The translations under genes were made by a program, and so were the position numbers. From Sphaerolaimus hirsutus (Eukaryota > Nematoda > Chromadorea > Monhysterida > Sphaerolaimidae), in the NCBI GenBank assembly GCA_964036195.1, contig OZ038454.1, forward strand, positions 2,046,001-2,110,000: a stretch of DNA of 64,000 bases, read 5' to 3'. A model generated the notes under the pieces. That model had not been told where the DNA came from, made no database searches, and was given only the letters and a program-made list of their open reading frames with translations. Below, piece after piece: positions 23,936-36,120 of this stretch. The stretch's first letter is position 1. Each line of letters begins with the position of its first letter.

Positions 23936-26900
23936 TTTGATTTCTTAGGTATAAAAGACCTCCGGGGAACCCCCATAAAAGTTTGTGGATTCTGATAGAG
24001 GACATTCTGGGCTATGTAACGGTGTAAAATATAGCCGTTACGCGCATCTGGGTTTGGCCTTTCCGGGTGATGCAAGCATCCGTAATTGATAAGTTGTCAC
24101 ATTTTGATTTCTTAGGTATAAAAGACCTCCTGGGAACCCCCATAAAAGTTTGTGGATTCTGATAGAGGACATTCTGGGCTACGTAACGGTGTAAAATATA
24201 GCCGTTACGCGCATCTGGGTTTGGCATTTCTGGGCCATGCAAGTGTCTATAATTGACGTGTTGTCACGTTTTGATTTCTTAGGTAAAAAATTGTGACAGT
24301 GAACCTTATGGGAAGCAGTGGATTCTGAAAGAGCAGAAAATAGGCTTTCCAATGGTATGTATCATAGCAATTAGTTTTTCCCAGTTTTGGCCTCAATTAC
24401 GATGAGAGATTGCCATGTATAAGTGCATCAGGACGTTTTGATTTCTTAGGTATAAAAGACCTCCGGGGAACCCCCATAAAAGCTAGTGGATTCTTGTTGA
24501 GGGCATTCTGGGCTACGTAACGGTGTAAAATATAGCCGTTACGCGCATCTGGTTTTGGCCTTTCTGGGCCATGCAAGTGTCTATAATTGACGTGTTGTCA
24601 CGTTTTGATTTCTTAGGTATAAAAGACCTCCAGAGACCCCCCATAAAAGTTTGTGGATTCTGATAGAGGACATTCTGGGCTACGTAACGGTGTAAAATAT
24701 AGCTGTTACGCGCATCTGGGTTTGTCCTTTCCGGGCCATGCAAGCATCCGTAATTGATAAGTTGGCACGTTTTGATTTCTTAGGTATAAAATCGTGACGG
24801 TGAACCTTATAGGAAGCAGTGGATTCTGAAAGATCAGAAAATAGGCTTTCCAATGGTATGTATCATAGCAATTAGTTTTTCCTGGTTTTGGCCTCAATTA
24901 TGATGAGAGATTGCCATGTATAAGTGCATCAGGACGTTTTGATTCCTTAGGTATAAAAGACCTCCTGGGAACCCCCATAAAAGCTTGTGGATTCTGATAG
25001 AGGACATTCTGGGCTACGTAACGGTGTAAAATATAGCCGTTACACGCATCTGGGTTTGGCCTTTCTGAGCCATGCAAGCGTCTAAAATTGACGTGTTGTC
25101 ACTATTTGATTTCTTAGGTAAAAAAGACCTCCAGGGAACCCCCATAAAAGCTAGTGGATTCTTGTTGAGGGCATTCTGGGCTACGTAACGGTGTAAAATA
25201 TAGCCGTTACGCGCATCTGGTTTTGGCCTTTCTGGGCCATGCAAGCATCCGTAATTGATAAGTTGGCACGTTTTGATTTCTTAGGTATAAAATCGGGACG
25301 GTGAACCTTATAGGAAGCAGTGGATTCTGAAAGATCAGAAAATAGGCTTTCCAATGGTATGTATCATAGCAATTAGTTTTTCCTGGTTTTGGCCTCAATT
25401 ATGATGAGAGATTGCCATGTATAAGTGCATCAGGACGTTTTGATTCCTTAGGTATAAAAGACCTCCTGGGAACCCCCATAAAAGCTTGTGGATTCTGATA
25501 GAGGACATTCTGGGCTACGTAACGGTGTAAAATATAGCCGTTACGCGCATCTGGGTTTGGCCTTTCTGAGCCATGCAAGCGTCTAAAATTGACGTGTTGT
25601 CACTATTTGATTTCTTAGGTAAAAAAGACCTCCAGGGAACCCCCATAAAAGCTTGTGGATTCTGATAGAGGACATTCTGGGCTACGTAACAGTGTAAAAT
25701 ATAGCCGTTACGCGCATCTGGGTTTGGCTTTTCCGGGCCATGCAAGCATCCATAATTGATAAGTTGGCACGTTTTGATTTCTTAGGTATAAAATCGTGAC
25801 GGTGAACCTTATGGGAAGCAGTGGATTCTGAAAGAGCAGAAAATAGGCTTTCCAATGGTATGTATCATAGCAATTAGTTTTTCCTGGTTTTGGCCTCAAT
25901 TACGATGAGAGATTGCCATGTATAAGTGCATCAGTACATTTTGATTTCTTAGGTATAAAAGACCTCCAGGGAACCCCCATAAAAGCTTGTGGATTCTTGT
26001 TGAGGGCATTCTGGGCTACGTAACAGTGTAAAATATAGCCGTTACGCGCATCTGGGTTTGGCCTTTCTGGGCCATGCAAGTGTCTATAATTGACGTGTTG
26101 TCACGTTTTGATTTCTTAGGTATAAAAGACCTCCAGGGACCCCCCATAAAAGTTTGTGGATTCTGATAGAGGACATTCTGGGCTACGTAACGGTGTAAAA
26201 TATAGCTGTTATGCGCATCTGGGTTTGTCCTTTCCGGGCCATGCAAGCATCCGTAATTGATAAGTTGGCACGTTTTGATTTCTTAGGTATAAAATCGCGA
26301 CAGTGAACCTTATAGGAAGCAGTGGATTCTGAAAGATCAGAAAATAGGCTTTCCAATGGTATGTATCATAGCAATTAGTTTTTCCTGGTTTTGACTTCAA
26401 TTATGATGAGAGATTGCCATGTATAAGTGCATCAGGACGTTTTGATTTCTTAGGTATAAAAGACCTTCAGGGAACCCCCATAAAAGCTTGTGGATTCTGA
26501 TAGAGGACATTCTGGGCTACGTAACGGTGTAAAATATAGCCGTTACGCGCATCTGGGTTTGGCCTTTCTGAGCCATGCAAGCGTCTATAATTGACGTGTT
26601 GTCACATTTTGATTTCTTAGGTATAAAATACCTCCAGGGAACCCCCATAAAAGCTTGTGGATTCTGATAGAGGACATTCTGGGCTACGTAACAGTGTAAA
26701 ATATAGCCATTACGCGCATCTGGGTTTGGCTTTTCCAGGCCATGCAAGCATCCATAATTGATAAGTTGGCACGTTTTGATTTCTTAGGTATAAAATTGTG
26801 ACGGTGAACCTTATGGGAAGCAGTGGATTCTGAAAGAGCAAAAAATAGGCTTTCCAATGGTATGTATAATAGCAATTAGTTTTTCCTGGTTTTGGCCTCA

Positions 26901-27124
26901 ATTACGATGAGAGATTGCCATGTATAAGTGCATCAGTACATTTTGATTTCTTAGGTATAAAAGACCTCCCAGGAACCCCCATAAAAGCTTGTGGATTCTG
27001 ATAGAGGACATTCTGGGCTTCGTAACGGTGTAAAATATAGCTGTTACGCGCATCTGGGTTTGGCCTTTCCAGATGATGCAAGCATCTGTAATCGATAAGT
27101 TGTCACATTTTGATTTCTTAGGTA
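23936..27124 (-). repeat. 167-bp satellite, minus-oriented array with 501-bp higher-order repeat
   Basis: At about 23935 the array flips strand. From there a three-monomer unit (two typical, one divergent with GGTGAACCTTATRGGAAGCA) repeats every 501 bases (for example 24513, 25014, 25515, 26016, 26517). Each typical monomer contains a perfect inverted repeat GTAACGG..CCGTTAC. Confidence 0.92.
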
Positions 27125-27125
27125 A

Positions 27126-27742
27126 AGTCGACGGACATTTCACCCTACAAAATCGGAGAGTTAGAATTTGCTGGTGAATATAGCGAACAACAAAACTTTT
27201 GTCCCACGCGGACGCTAGAAATTGAAAAAGAAAATCATATTAAATGAAAAATGGACGTTTCGCTGCTTCCGAGCGTGCCACGCCCTAGTTATCTACATTT
27301 TCAACGTTGCTCGTAAAGAATTTGACCGTTCAAACTACCGTTTTACCGTTCAAACCACCGTTTTTGTTTTTATTTGATTTTTCATTTGTTGGCTCCGTTC
27401 CAACAGAAGAGAACTTGGCAGTCGGCCAAAATTTCGAAATCCGCTGTTAATATGAATAAAATAGGCTCACAATAGCTAACCATGTATAAAAACAAAAATA
27501 GCGATTATGAAGGTGTAAATTAGCAAAGTGAAGCAAATTTTTACGATTTTTAGCTAACTTTCAGTTTTCACTCTCATTTGTATAATACGCAACTGGTAAC
27601 TGGGATAAGGGCCAAGTTTTCATACGTGACCCGATCTATTCCAATCGTAAAAATATTGCGTCACAAAACCTAATGCCGTCATGCACTCTCCACTGGAGAG
27701 ATTGACGCAAATGTTTGTAGGGCGATACGTCTGCCGACTTTA
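27126..27742. mobile_element. Small TIR element (AAGTCGRCRGACRT family) inside the satellite
   Basis: The left end AAGTCGACGGACAT..CCCTACAAA and right end, read inward, AAGTCGGCAGACGT..CCCTACAAA match over about 27 bases with a few changes. It breaks the satellite array. Relatives are at about 34533-34994 and 35484-36013. No coding capacity. Confidence 0.8.
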
Positions 27743-28480
27743 TAAAAAACCTCCGGGGAACCCCCATAAAAGTTTGTGGATTCTGATAGAGGACATTCTG
27801 GGCTACATAACGGTGTAAAATATAGCCGTTACGCGCATCTGGGTTTGGCCTTTCTGCGCGATGCAAGCATCTGTAATCGATAAGTTGTCACGTTTTGATT
27901 TCTTAGGTATAAACGACCTCCAGGGAACCCCCATAAAAGTTTGTGGATTCTGATAGAAGACATTCTGGGCTACGTAACGGTATAAAAAATAGCTGTTACG
28001 CGCATCTGGGTTTGGCTTTTCCGGGCGATGCAAGCATCTGTAATTGATAAGTTGGCACGTTTTGATATCTTAGGTATAAAAGACATCCAGGGAACCCCCA
28101 TAAAAGTTTGTGGATTCTGATAGAGGACATTCTGGGCTATGTAACGGTGTAAAATATCGCTGTTACGCGCATCTGGGTTTGGCCTTTCTGGACGATGCAA
28201 GCATCTGTAATCGATAAGTTGTCATGTTTTGATTTCTTAGGTATAAACGACCTCCAGGGAACCCCCATAAAAGTTTGTGGATTCTGATAGAGGACATTCT
28301 GGGCTACGTAACGGTATAAAATATAGCCGTTACGCGCATCTGGGTTTGGCCTTTCCGGGCGATGCAAGCATCTGTAATCAATAAGTTGGCACGTTTTGAT
28401 TTCTTAGGTATAAAAGACCTCCAGGGAACCCCCATAAAAGTTTGTGGATTCTGATAGAGGACATTCTGGGCTACACAATG
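27743..28480 (-). repeat. 167-bp satellite, right block
   Basis: Four further minus-oriented monomers at steps of 167 (open frames at 27636, 27803, 27970, 28137, 28304). Here the divergent third monomer is missing, so the 501-bp higher-order unit does not extend this far. Confidence 0.9.
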
Positions 28481-28919
28481 ATATAAAATATTTACATTAT
28501 GTCTTGATAGTTGGGTGCCCAACAGCAAATAACATGAGAAATGCCCAATTTTAGAAAAATTTCCCTTCATATATATGCTATGTATGTATATAACCAAAAA
28601 TTTTGCACATATTTTCTGACTCACTGAACCCATTGGAGTACTTTAGGATGATTTTTGCCATTTTCAATTTTTTATCGGTGTCCAACTTTTGTTCCTGGCT
28701 ATTGACTCGTGGACTGACTCTTATACAAAAATACATTTACATTTTTTAAATACATTTATTTTTCATTTAGACAGCATTCACACTGTGAAACTGTGACGAC
28801 AAAAAATGCGATTTTACAGCCATTGTTGTACGATACATATGAAATATTTTTCATGTGTGAAGCCTCAATCGATCATGACTTGAGCAGCCCCACTGCCTAA
28901 GACAAACATAAAATTATAT
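28481..28919. other. Right end of the satellite element and AT-rich spacer, no gene
   Basis: Up to 28720 this is the unique right flank of the satellite-bearing element, including its inverted terminus; the remainder is AT-rich spacer. Confidence 0.6.
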
Positions 28920-30872
28920 AAACACCTTCCCGGTCACGTCCGGCAGCCATTTTTTGATTTTACTTCTTATATCCTATCCCCAGTTCTACAGCGCCCCCGA
29001 GGCTGAAACTTGGGGGAGATATTGGCGCAACCCCCCTCTACTTCGCATGAATTGGGGGGTTCGCGGTGACCCCATTCAGGGTGGGTTGCCCTAAGTGCAA
29101 ATTTTTTTGTGGCTTTTTTGGTGTCCCACAGCAGGTCCGGCACCCGCTGTTTACTGAGCTGTGGGAGGGGTATAAATCTAAAATTTTGGGGATGTGTTAC
29201 CAACACCACTCCCCTACTATACACTATTCAATAATGTGAGATTATTGTGAAAAATTTCTCAAAAATTCGATTATTCTCTAAAAAAACACCACTCCCCAAT
29301 AGATGTATGACAAAAAAAATTTCACTTTTTGGAACTTTTTTATTAGACACTTAAAGAGCTGGTTTATGATACTTTAAAGGGAATGGTTTGATCTTTAAAG
29401 TTATGTAAAGAACCATACCTCTAAAATGCCTGCACTGCAAAATTTACTTGGGGGAATTTCAAAGTGTAAATTTTGTAAATTTTTGTTCCTGCGATGATGT
29501 CATTATGATGTCATAAAATTCGCCCAAAGTAAATTTTGCAATGCAGGCATTTTAGAGGTATGGTTCTGCACATGACTTTAAACATTAAACCCTTCCCTTT
29601 AAAGTATCGTAAACCAGCTCTTCAAGTGTCTAATAAAAAAGTTCCAAAAAGTGAATTTTTTGTCATCCATCTATTAGGGAGTGGTGTTTTTTAGAGAATA
29701 AGCGAATTTTTGAGAAATTTTTGACATTAATCTCACATTATTGAATAGTGTATAGTAGGAGAGTGGTGTTGGTAACCAACGATGGAAAAAACACAGAAAT
29801 TGAACACAGAAACTCATTGAGTTTCTGTGTTTTTGTTTTACACAGAAACACGGAAACTCACAAATTTTGAAAAACTCAAACCTCAAATGAGTTTTTTTTT
29901 GCAGAACACAGAAACACAGAAACACGGAAACACAGAAAAGTTTTTTGAGTTTTTGAGTTTTTTTCAGCGAAGTGGTTGAACACATTTTCAGAATGCACAT
30001 GAATTCAGTTAAACTATACATGATAAGATATGTATGTATAGCATGTAAATATGTACATAATGTATTCATATTTTATGATGGAACATGGCATGCACATCTC
30101 CTGGTGGACATGTTTAAATATAATTGTAGTTCAAATCAATTCTGTAGTCTTCCATACAGTGCACATCCATTGAAGAATTTTGGAGTACTGCGTAAATTGT
30201 CATTTGTGAGCATTTTGTTGATGCTGGTGTTGCGATGTGGGTGGATGAGGACTCATTGAGGACATTTTTATGGACTTTTTCAACATTTGAATGAATACAC
30301 ATATGTTATGTGGGGTTAAAACATGTGCAAACCAATATTTTATAAGAAAACCACTGTTTCCACATCAAAATGCTGTAAATCAGAATTTTTTTGGGGGAAA
30401 CTCGAGTTTTTTCAACAAAAACTCGAGTTTTTTAGAAAAAACTCAAAAAACTCAATTTTAACAAACAAACACAGAAATAAAAACAGAGTTACTCAAGTTT
30501 TTTTCGATAAAAAAACTCAAAACACAGGTATTCATTTTTGAAAAACTCAAAACACAGAAAGTGTTTTTTTGGAGAACTTACCCATCGTTGTTGGTAACAC
30601 ATCCCCAAAATTTTAGTTTTATACCCCTCCCACAGCTCAGAAATCAGCGGGTGCTGGACCTGCTGTGGGACACCAAAAAAGCCAGAAAAAAATTGCACTT
30701 AGGGCGACCCACCCTGAGAGGGGTGGCCGCGACCCCCCTAATTCATGCGAAGTAGAGGGGCGTTGCGAAAATATCTCCCCCAAGTTTCAGCCTCGGGGCG
30801 CCCTAGAACTGGGGATAGGATATAAGAAGTAAAATCAAAAAATGGCTGCCGGACGTGACCGGGAAGGTGTTT
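28920..30872. mobile_element. Fold-back element with nested palindrome and nested hAT
   Basis: Ends AAACACCTTCCCGGTCACGT and its inverse enclose arms of about 280 bases (28920-29206 and about 30590-30872). At the loop lies a second palindrome (29207-29776, arms starting CACCACTCCCC). At its right junction, TTGGTAAC, hAT-like element F is inserted. A shorter relative is at 36121-36435. No gene. Confidence 0.85.
29777..30590. mobile_element. hAT-like non-autonomous element F (ACACAGAAACTCA arrays)
   Basis: CAACGATGG and CCATCGTTG termini with a perfect 8-bp duplication TTGGTAAC (29769-29776, 30591-30598). Both ends hold irregular tandem ACACAGAAA / AAAACTCAA units, mainly direct, plus some inverted ones on the left. 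814 bp, no gene. Confidence 0.88.
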
Positions 30873-30879
30873 ATATTGC

Positions 30880-31039
30880 GTGTTCATGCACACTAGATCA
30901 CACTTTTTTCTTGTTGTTGGCGGTAGTCACTGATTTGTTGTGGCCACCCCACTTTAACGAGGCCGCGGACAACGCTCCTTGAACAAATACAGCGACAGTC
31001 TCTGACAACAAAAAAGTGTGATCTAGTGTGCATGAACAC
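30880..31039. mobile_element. Short fold-back element (GTGTTCATGCACACTAGATC family)
   Basis: About 35-base near-perfect inverted ends around a loop of about 85 bases. It abuts the previous fold-back element. Confidence 0.8.
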
Positions 31040-31195
31040 ATACGTGAAAAATGCAACAATAACCACCATTTATAAGTTTTTACAGCCTTATATAAGGATG
31101 TAGATGGTATAAACGATGTTCTAACGTAACACAGTAAGTGTTTTGAACGTCTGTTATGCATTTCCCGGACCACAAATTCATAGTGCCCATTTTGA

Positions 31196-31244
31196 GGGGC
31201 GGTATTTCGAGGGGGCGGGGTATTTCGAGGAAATACAGTATATA
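31196..31244. repeat. Solo terminus of the CCTCGAAATACC family
   Basis: GGGCGGTATTTCGAGG..GGAAATACAGTA matches the right ends at 17532 and 35477 but lacks a left partner nearby. Confidence 0.6.
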
Positions 31245-31636
31245 TGGTTATATACTTATTTTTACCCTATTTTACTTTTATTTATAGCAATGTCAAAAGA
31301 TTTGGCAAGTTCCCAAGTCATCATATGGGGACTTTTCCATTTTTATTCTTTTTTAACAGAACGGATTGAACGATGCACAACCACAAAGTACCTCAGCTAA
31401 TTTCCATGACTTAAGTTGTTTTTATGAGTAAAAAATTACACACAATTCACACATTAAAGCAACGTACTGTATCATTAGGCATACCTCCAATAAAAGGCAC
31501 ATCTGGCTGCATGCCAAAACGTGTGAAATCGTAAAAACAGTGACCAAACATAGTGGACAACGAAGAAAATGATGCTGAAGGGCAGTGGCACCCAGACAAC
31601 TCTGTATCCAATTGTATTAGGTTTGGTTTACCAATT
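31245..31636. other. Spacer, no gene seen
   Basis: AT-rich sequence without recognisable coding, RNA or repeat structure. Confidence 0.5.
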
Positions 31637-32057
31637 ACCGCAAATCCTCGAATAAGACCCCCCTCGAATAACTCCCCCCTTCAATAAGTCCTCCCTGCTG
31701 GCGGAGTGAGGAAAAAATTACTCCCCCCTTGAATAACTCCCCCTTCTTAAAAAAGTCCTCCCTCTGTTGAAAAGGCTACAATAAAAAACTATAAAAGAAT
31801 AATAGCATATGATAGCAACATCAGATACATAATGTGTGTGCAATGTGTACACATTGTTTCGTTGTTATTGGACAGTGAAATACCTGAATTACACGAGTTT
31901 ACATACTGCACCCATACAATGAATTAAGTCCAAGTTTCCTGAGGAAATAATAACTCCCCACCTTGAATAACTCCCCCCCTCCCCTTGAATAACTCCCCCC
32001 TCCAAAACGTCTGACGAAAGAATCACTCCCCTGGGGTCTTATTCGAGGATTCAGGGT
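31637..32057. mobile_element. Small TIR element (AAATCCTCGAATAAG family), copy 1
   Basis: Inverted ends CGCAAATCCTCGAATAAGAC and GGTCTTATTCGAGGATTC with internal CTTGAATAACTCCCCCC runs. A paralogue of the same length lies at 41190-41602. The shared CCTCGAA core suggests kinship with the CCTCGAAATACC family. Confidence 0.75.
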
Positions 32058-32186
32058 AGTTACATTCCAGTTTGAAAAACAGATGTGCATTGTTGTTCAC
32101 CGTTGGTTAAATGTTTACAAAATTTGAAGAAAACAACAATAGACGGTACCCTCTTGAATAAAAGGTACCCTCCAATTGAAGGTACC

Positions 32187-32275
32187 ATATTTCCTCGAAA
32201 CGCCCCAATTTTTTCAAAGTGAGAATCTTGAGGGGGTTAAAGGGGGGTATTTCGAGGGGGGGGGGTTATTTATTC
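32187..32275. repeat. Truncated copy of the CCTCGAAATACC family
   Basis: ACCATATTTCCTCGAAACGC followed within 90 bases by GGGGGGTATTTCGAGGGG, the two ends of a collapsed element. Confidence 0.6.
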
Positions 32276-32451
32276 GCCAGAATTTTTTTGAAATCCCAGT
32301 ACTAAATGGTTGTTTGTAACGCCGGGATTACAGCTCAGAGTCGTTTGACGTGAAATGATGACGTAAAATTATGTCATACAACTGATTAGGTACATCAAAA
32401 TAGACAAAGGTATAGTCGGCAGACATGATATTACACAGGTTTGGTCCACTT

Positions 32452-34409
32452 TAGGGTGTCAAAAAATTTTTTTTACGGAAAACGGAAAGGTAAAATTTTT
32501 TCACTTTACGGAAAACGGAAAACGGAAAGGTAAAAAAAAATTTTCTGCCGGAAAACGGAAAACGGAAAGGTAAAAAAATTTCACTCCGCGGAAAACGGAA
32601 AACGGAAAGGTAAAAAAAATTGTCGGCCGGAAAACGGAAAAATGAAATGCCGGAAAACGGAAAACGGAAAGCAAAATTTTCACGGAAACATAAAAAAATA
32701 AAGTGAAATTAGCACGGTAATAGACAAATTTGCAGAAGGAAAACCTGCATGCAGGTTTGCCTGTTTGGCTTTGATTGTGTTAGCTGTACATTCTGCAACT
32801 ATGGATCATGCCTGTAACTTCACTTGTAGTTCAAGCTTAACTGAACCAACAAAAAATCATCAAAAAGTAGCCATAGTGGCCATAGGAAAGGAAACACTAC
32901 GACAATTTCACAGTCTAGAAGCAGTGGGAATCACTGATGACCCCTATGCAATTGATGACAACATTGCAGAGGAGATGATAATAAATAGCATAAAATTCAA
33001 CGACAACAACAAACAATACTATATTGACTGGCCGTATAAAGAGAGTATCAGTGACCTGCCCATGGGAAAAGCAGAAGCCTTGGTGCAGTTTAAATCACTG
33101 ATAAGAAGATTCAACAAAGATCCAAACTTATTTGAACAATACTGGAAAGTTTTGGACGACCAACTAGAAACAGGAATAATTGAGATCTGTGACGACAAAA
33201 CAGACAACAAGGGGATTCATTACCTGCCACACCAGCCAGTAATCACGCCATCCAAATCGACATCATGCAGAATCGTGTACAATGGGTCGGCAGGTAAGCC
33301 CAGTTTCAACGAGTGCCTTTTTAGAGGACCAATTACAACACCATTAGCACTGGGCCTACTCCTGAAGTTCAGGGCAGGCAATCTAGCATTAATTGCCGAT
33401 ATTGAAAAGGCATTTTTGCAAATAGGATTGCATGACCAAGCTAGAGACTACACACGATCTTTCTGGCTGAAAGATGCCTCAAAACCAGTAACTGAAAATA
33501 ACTTAATAGTACTTCGTTTTAAACGCGTACTGTTTGGACTTGTCTGCAGCCCAGCAATTTTGGGAGCAGTCATAAAATACCATTTAAATGTGACAATAAA
33601 CAACATGAATGAATATGAAGAAAATGAAGGGTAACAAAACCAGTTGGCGATGATAATAAACAACATTTACGTCGATAACTTCATCATGAGTGTCACAAAT
33701 GAAGTTGAAGCTTTAGAACTATATTACAAAGTCAAAGCTTTATTTAACCAATGTTCTATGAACATGAGGGAATGGCTGTCAAACTCCAGATCAGTCATGA
33801 ATGAAATAGCAGAAAACAACAGGAGTCCAAAGGTGAATAAAATTGTCGCAGTAATGGGCATGAAGTAAAATCACCAAATGGACATGCTGGCAATATCAAC
33901 ACCAAAATTGCAAATTGACAGCATCACAACACCAACCAGACGAAACTTGAATAAATTATTGGTGTCAGCATATGACCCAATTGGGTTCACAGCACCTGTT
34001 TCACTGACCCTGAAATCCCAGTTGTCAATGCTGCTCCAAGAGACAAAAACAACACAATGGGCTGAGCCAATTGAAGATAAATACAGATTGGAAAAACAAT
34101 GGAAAAATGCCAGAAAACTGAAAATCGAGCCAGAAAATGGAAAAATGGCCTGGTAAAACGGAAACGGAAAGGTAAAAATTTTTCAGCCGGAAAATGGAAA
34201 AATGGGCTGGAAAAACGGAAACGGAAAGGTAAAAAATTTTCAGCTGCCGGAAAACGGAAAACGGAAAGGTAAAAATTTTTTGGCTGCCGGAAAACGGAAA
34301 ACGGAAAGGTAAAAATTTTTCGGCTGCCGGACAATGGAAAACGGAAAGGTAAAAAAGATTCCTGCGGAAAGGCGGAAACGGAAAACGGAAACGGAAATTT
34401 GACACCATA
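32452..34409. mobile_element. hAT-like element D (GGAAAACGG arrays) carrying a BEL pol fragment
   Basis: Termini TAGGGTGTCAAA and TTTGACACCATA, with a perfect 8-bp duplication GTCCACTT (32444-32451, 34410-34417). Both ends hold direct arrays of GGAAAACGGAAAGGTAAAAA. Between the arrays sits a decayed BEL/Pao reverse transcriptase segment, so the element has captured retrotransposon sequence or been invaded by it. 1,958 bp. Confidence 0.88.
32765..34156 (+). pseudogene. Decayed BEL/Pao pol fragment
   Basis: The first frame (to 33634) has the Pao-type region before RT, HYLPHQPVITPS, the palm motif ADIEKAFLQI and FKRVLFGLVCSPA. A stop and frame change follow; the next piece has IYVDNFIMSV, the active-site YVDN. 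Another stop at about 33866 precedes YDPIGFTAPVSLTLKSQLS. Protease, RNase H and integrase are absent and both sides are cut by GGAAAACGG arrays. It is clearly diverged from the intact BEL element at 46632-59094. Confidence 0.88.
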
Positions 34410-34532
34410 GTCCACTTATGTTTCGCTTCGCTGAGCGTCAATGAAATTCAACATCTTACTGAACAGCGAAGTGCGATACATCTTAAATACGGTAGAAAAA
34501 CGGTGCACAGTGGGTCGTAAATATGTCAATAT

Positions 34533-34994
34533 GTATAGTCGACAGACATCTCATTCTACAAAATTGGAAAGTTATATTTTGTTCTTGTAGAGCAAACGAG
34601 AAAGGAATTTAGTAAAAAAGAAAATATAAAGATAGTAAGAAGGAAAATAAAAATGTGCTGTTCTTTACGCACTCGTTTACTCCAATTTTTGTGCCGATAG
34701 GTGCTGCAAATTTTTGATTATACGTTTACCTACGTTTAATCTAATTCATATTTAGAAAAGTTACACGCTATCGATTCATTTTGACGAAAACTTGTTACGT
34801 TCAAAATTTTGAATTCAGAAAACATTCCCGCTTTGTATTTATTCAGATAGTCATTTATTCAGATATTCAATTGAATAGTTTCATTCCATATATATGTAAG
34901 CACGAGTCACCAAAACAGAGTTCTACGGGTTGGATACAGCGTGCATGATATGACATCATGCAACTCATTGTATAGTATCATGTCTGCCGAGTAT
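34533..34994. mobile_element. Small TIR element (TCGRCAGACAT family), copy 2
   Basis: The left end ATAGTCGACAGACATCTCAT followed by TCTACAAA faces ATGTCTGCCGAGTATAC on the right. Same family as 27126-27742. No coding capacity. Confidence 0.65.
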
Positions 34995-35099
34995 ACAGCA
35001 TTGAATTTTGATGTCTGACATATGTACGTTTGACATAAATATTACGTTTCTTTCACCATTATGTTCATAATTTGTTGTCAGTTTATGACAAAATATACC

Positions 35100-35477
35100 T
35101 ACCGTATTCCTCGAAATACCCCCCCCCCAAAAAAAAAATTGAGTGTAAAGGGAACGTACATGACAATAACTGTAGTTTGTGTTCCGTGTAATGCAGAACA
35201 CACGTTAAAACAATGTTGGTGTCACGTTAGAACAGTGTTTATATCATCTGCATACTAATATTAGTCTACAGAACCTTATAAATGGTGGTTTTTGTTGCAT
35301 TTTTCGATGTCTGCGTACGTTTCAGACGACAATTTCGTACTGGGATTTCAAAAAATTTCTTGTGAAATAATAACCCCCCCCCCTCGAAATACCCCCCTTT
35401 CGTTCTACCCCCCCCCCCCCCCTCGAGACCACTATGAAACAATCACCCCCCGGGGGGTATTTCGAGGAAATACGGTA
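35100..35477 (+). mobile_element. Small TIR element (CCTCGAAATACCCC family), uninterrupted paralogue
   Basis: Full copy with ends TACCGTATTCCTCGAAATAC and GGTATTTCGAGGAAATACGG. At about 35361-35373 it reads TGTGAAATAATAACC, the site occupied by the giant Harbinger in the other copy (TGTGAAACAA / CAATAACC). It therefore serves as a natural empty site. Confidence 0.88.
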
Positions 35478-35483
35478 GGTAAA

Positions 35484-36013
35484 CTCGGCGGACATGATGG
35501 CATATTTACAATGTTCTGAAAGAATACGCAATGAATGCAGCCTTAACTGAATGGGCACTTTGCGAAACGTAGCTGCACAAAGCATTTCGCAATATGAGGG
35601 AAACAAAATTTATGAAATCTTCCTGATAGACCTAGAAATTTAAAATAAAATTGATAATTCTTACGTTCATAATGTTCGAAAAGTTTATGTTTCGTTAAAA
35701 CAAGTGATTTCGCTCGTTTTGCAACGTTAAGTTTTTGTTTTATACAACTCGTATCTGTACATCTCTATCTGCTTGTGGGTTAGGATACATACGTGTTATT
35801 TTGGCACTGTGACGTGTATGTATCTAACATCCTGGTTCGATTTAAAACTTTGTCATTGAGCCGAAAATGCAAAAACGTTTTGTTCTCACATCACACGGTT
35901 GCACAAAAGTAATATCGACCAGGAACACAGCGAAAATCATCCGTCCAAACTTGAATGTGAGACATAAGTATTGGGAAAGTCCAACAACACTGTAGAGTTT
36001 CATGTCCGCCGAC
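35484..36013. mobile_element. Small TIR element (TCGGCGGACAT family), copy 3
   Basis: ACTCGGCGGACATGATGG on the left faces TTTCATGTCCGCCGA on the right. It lies directly beside the previous element. AT-rich interior, no gene. Confidence 0.6.
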
Positions 36014-36120
36014 GCCGCGTATAGTAACATTTTATGTACAAAATTTACCCCAGTCAGTAGACAACAGTGAATATGTGTAATTGAGAGTATAAAATATTGA
36101 GTTTCATTTGTAAGAATTCT

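Larger units (their letters stand above)
22864..28720. mobile_element. TIR-bounded element carrying a satellite array
   Basis: The left end GAGTCAGTCCACGAGTCAAT followed by AGCCA and GTTGGACAC faces its inverse at 28677-28720, where GTGTCCAAC and TGGCT precede ATTGACTCGTGGACTGACTC. Between them lie about 5.9 kb, mostly a 167-bp tandem repeat plus two nested insertions. No transposase is present. The superfamily is unclear, and no target duplication is obvious. Confidence 0.75.

Noticed and set aside
23551..28633. Series of 60-110-residue open frames repeating every 167 bases
   Set aside because: They are read-through of satellite monomers; 167 is not a multiple of three, no start context or splice pattern exists, and both strands of the locus show them.
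22864..28720. CRISPR-like array
   Set aside because: Repeats are 167 bp with no spacers and the DNA is animal; it is a satellite.
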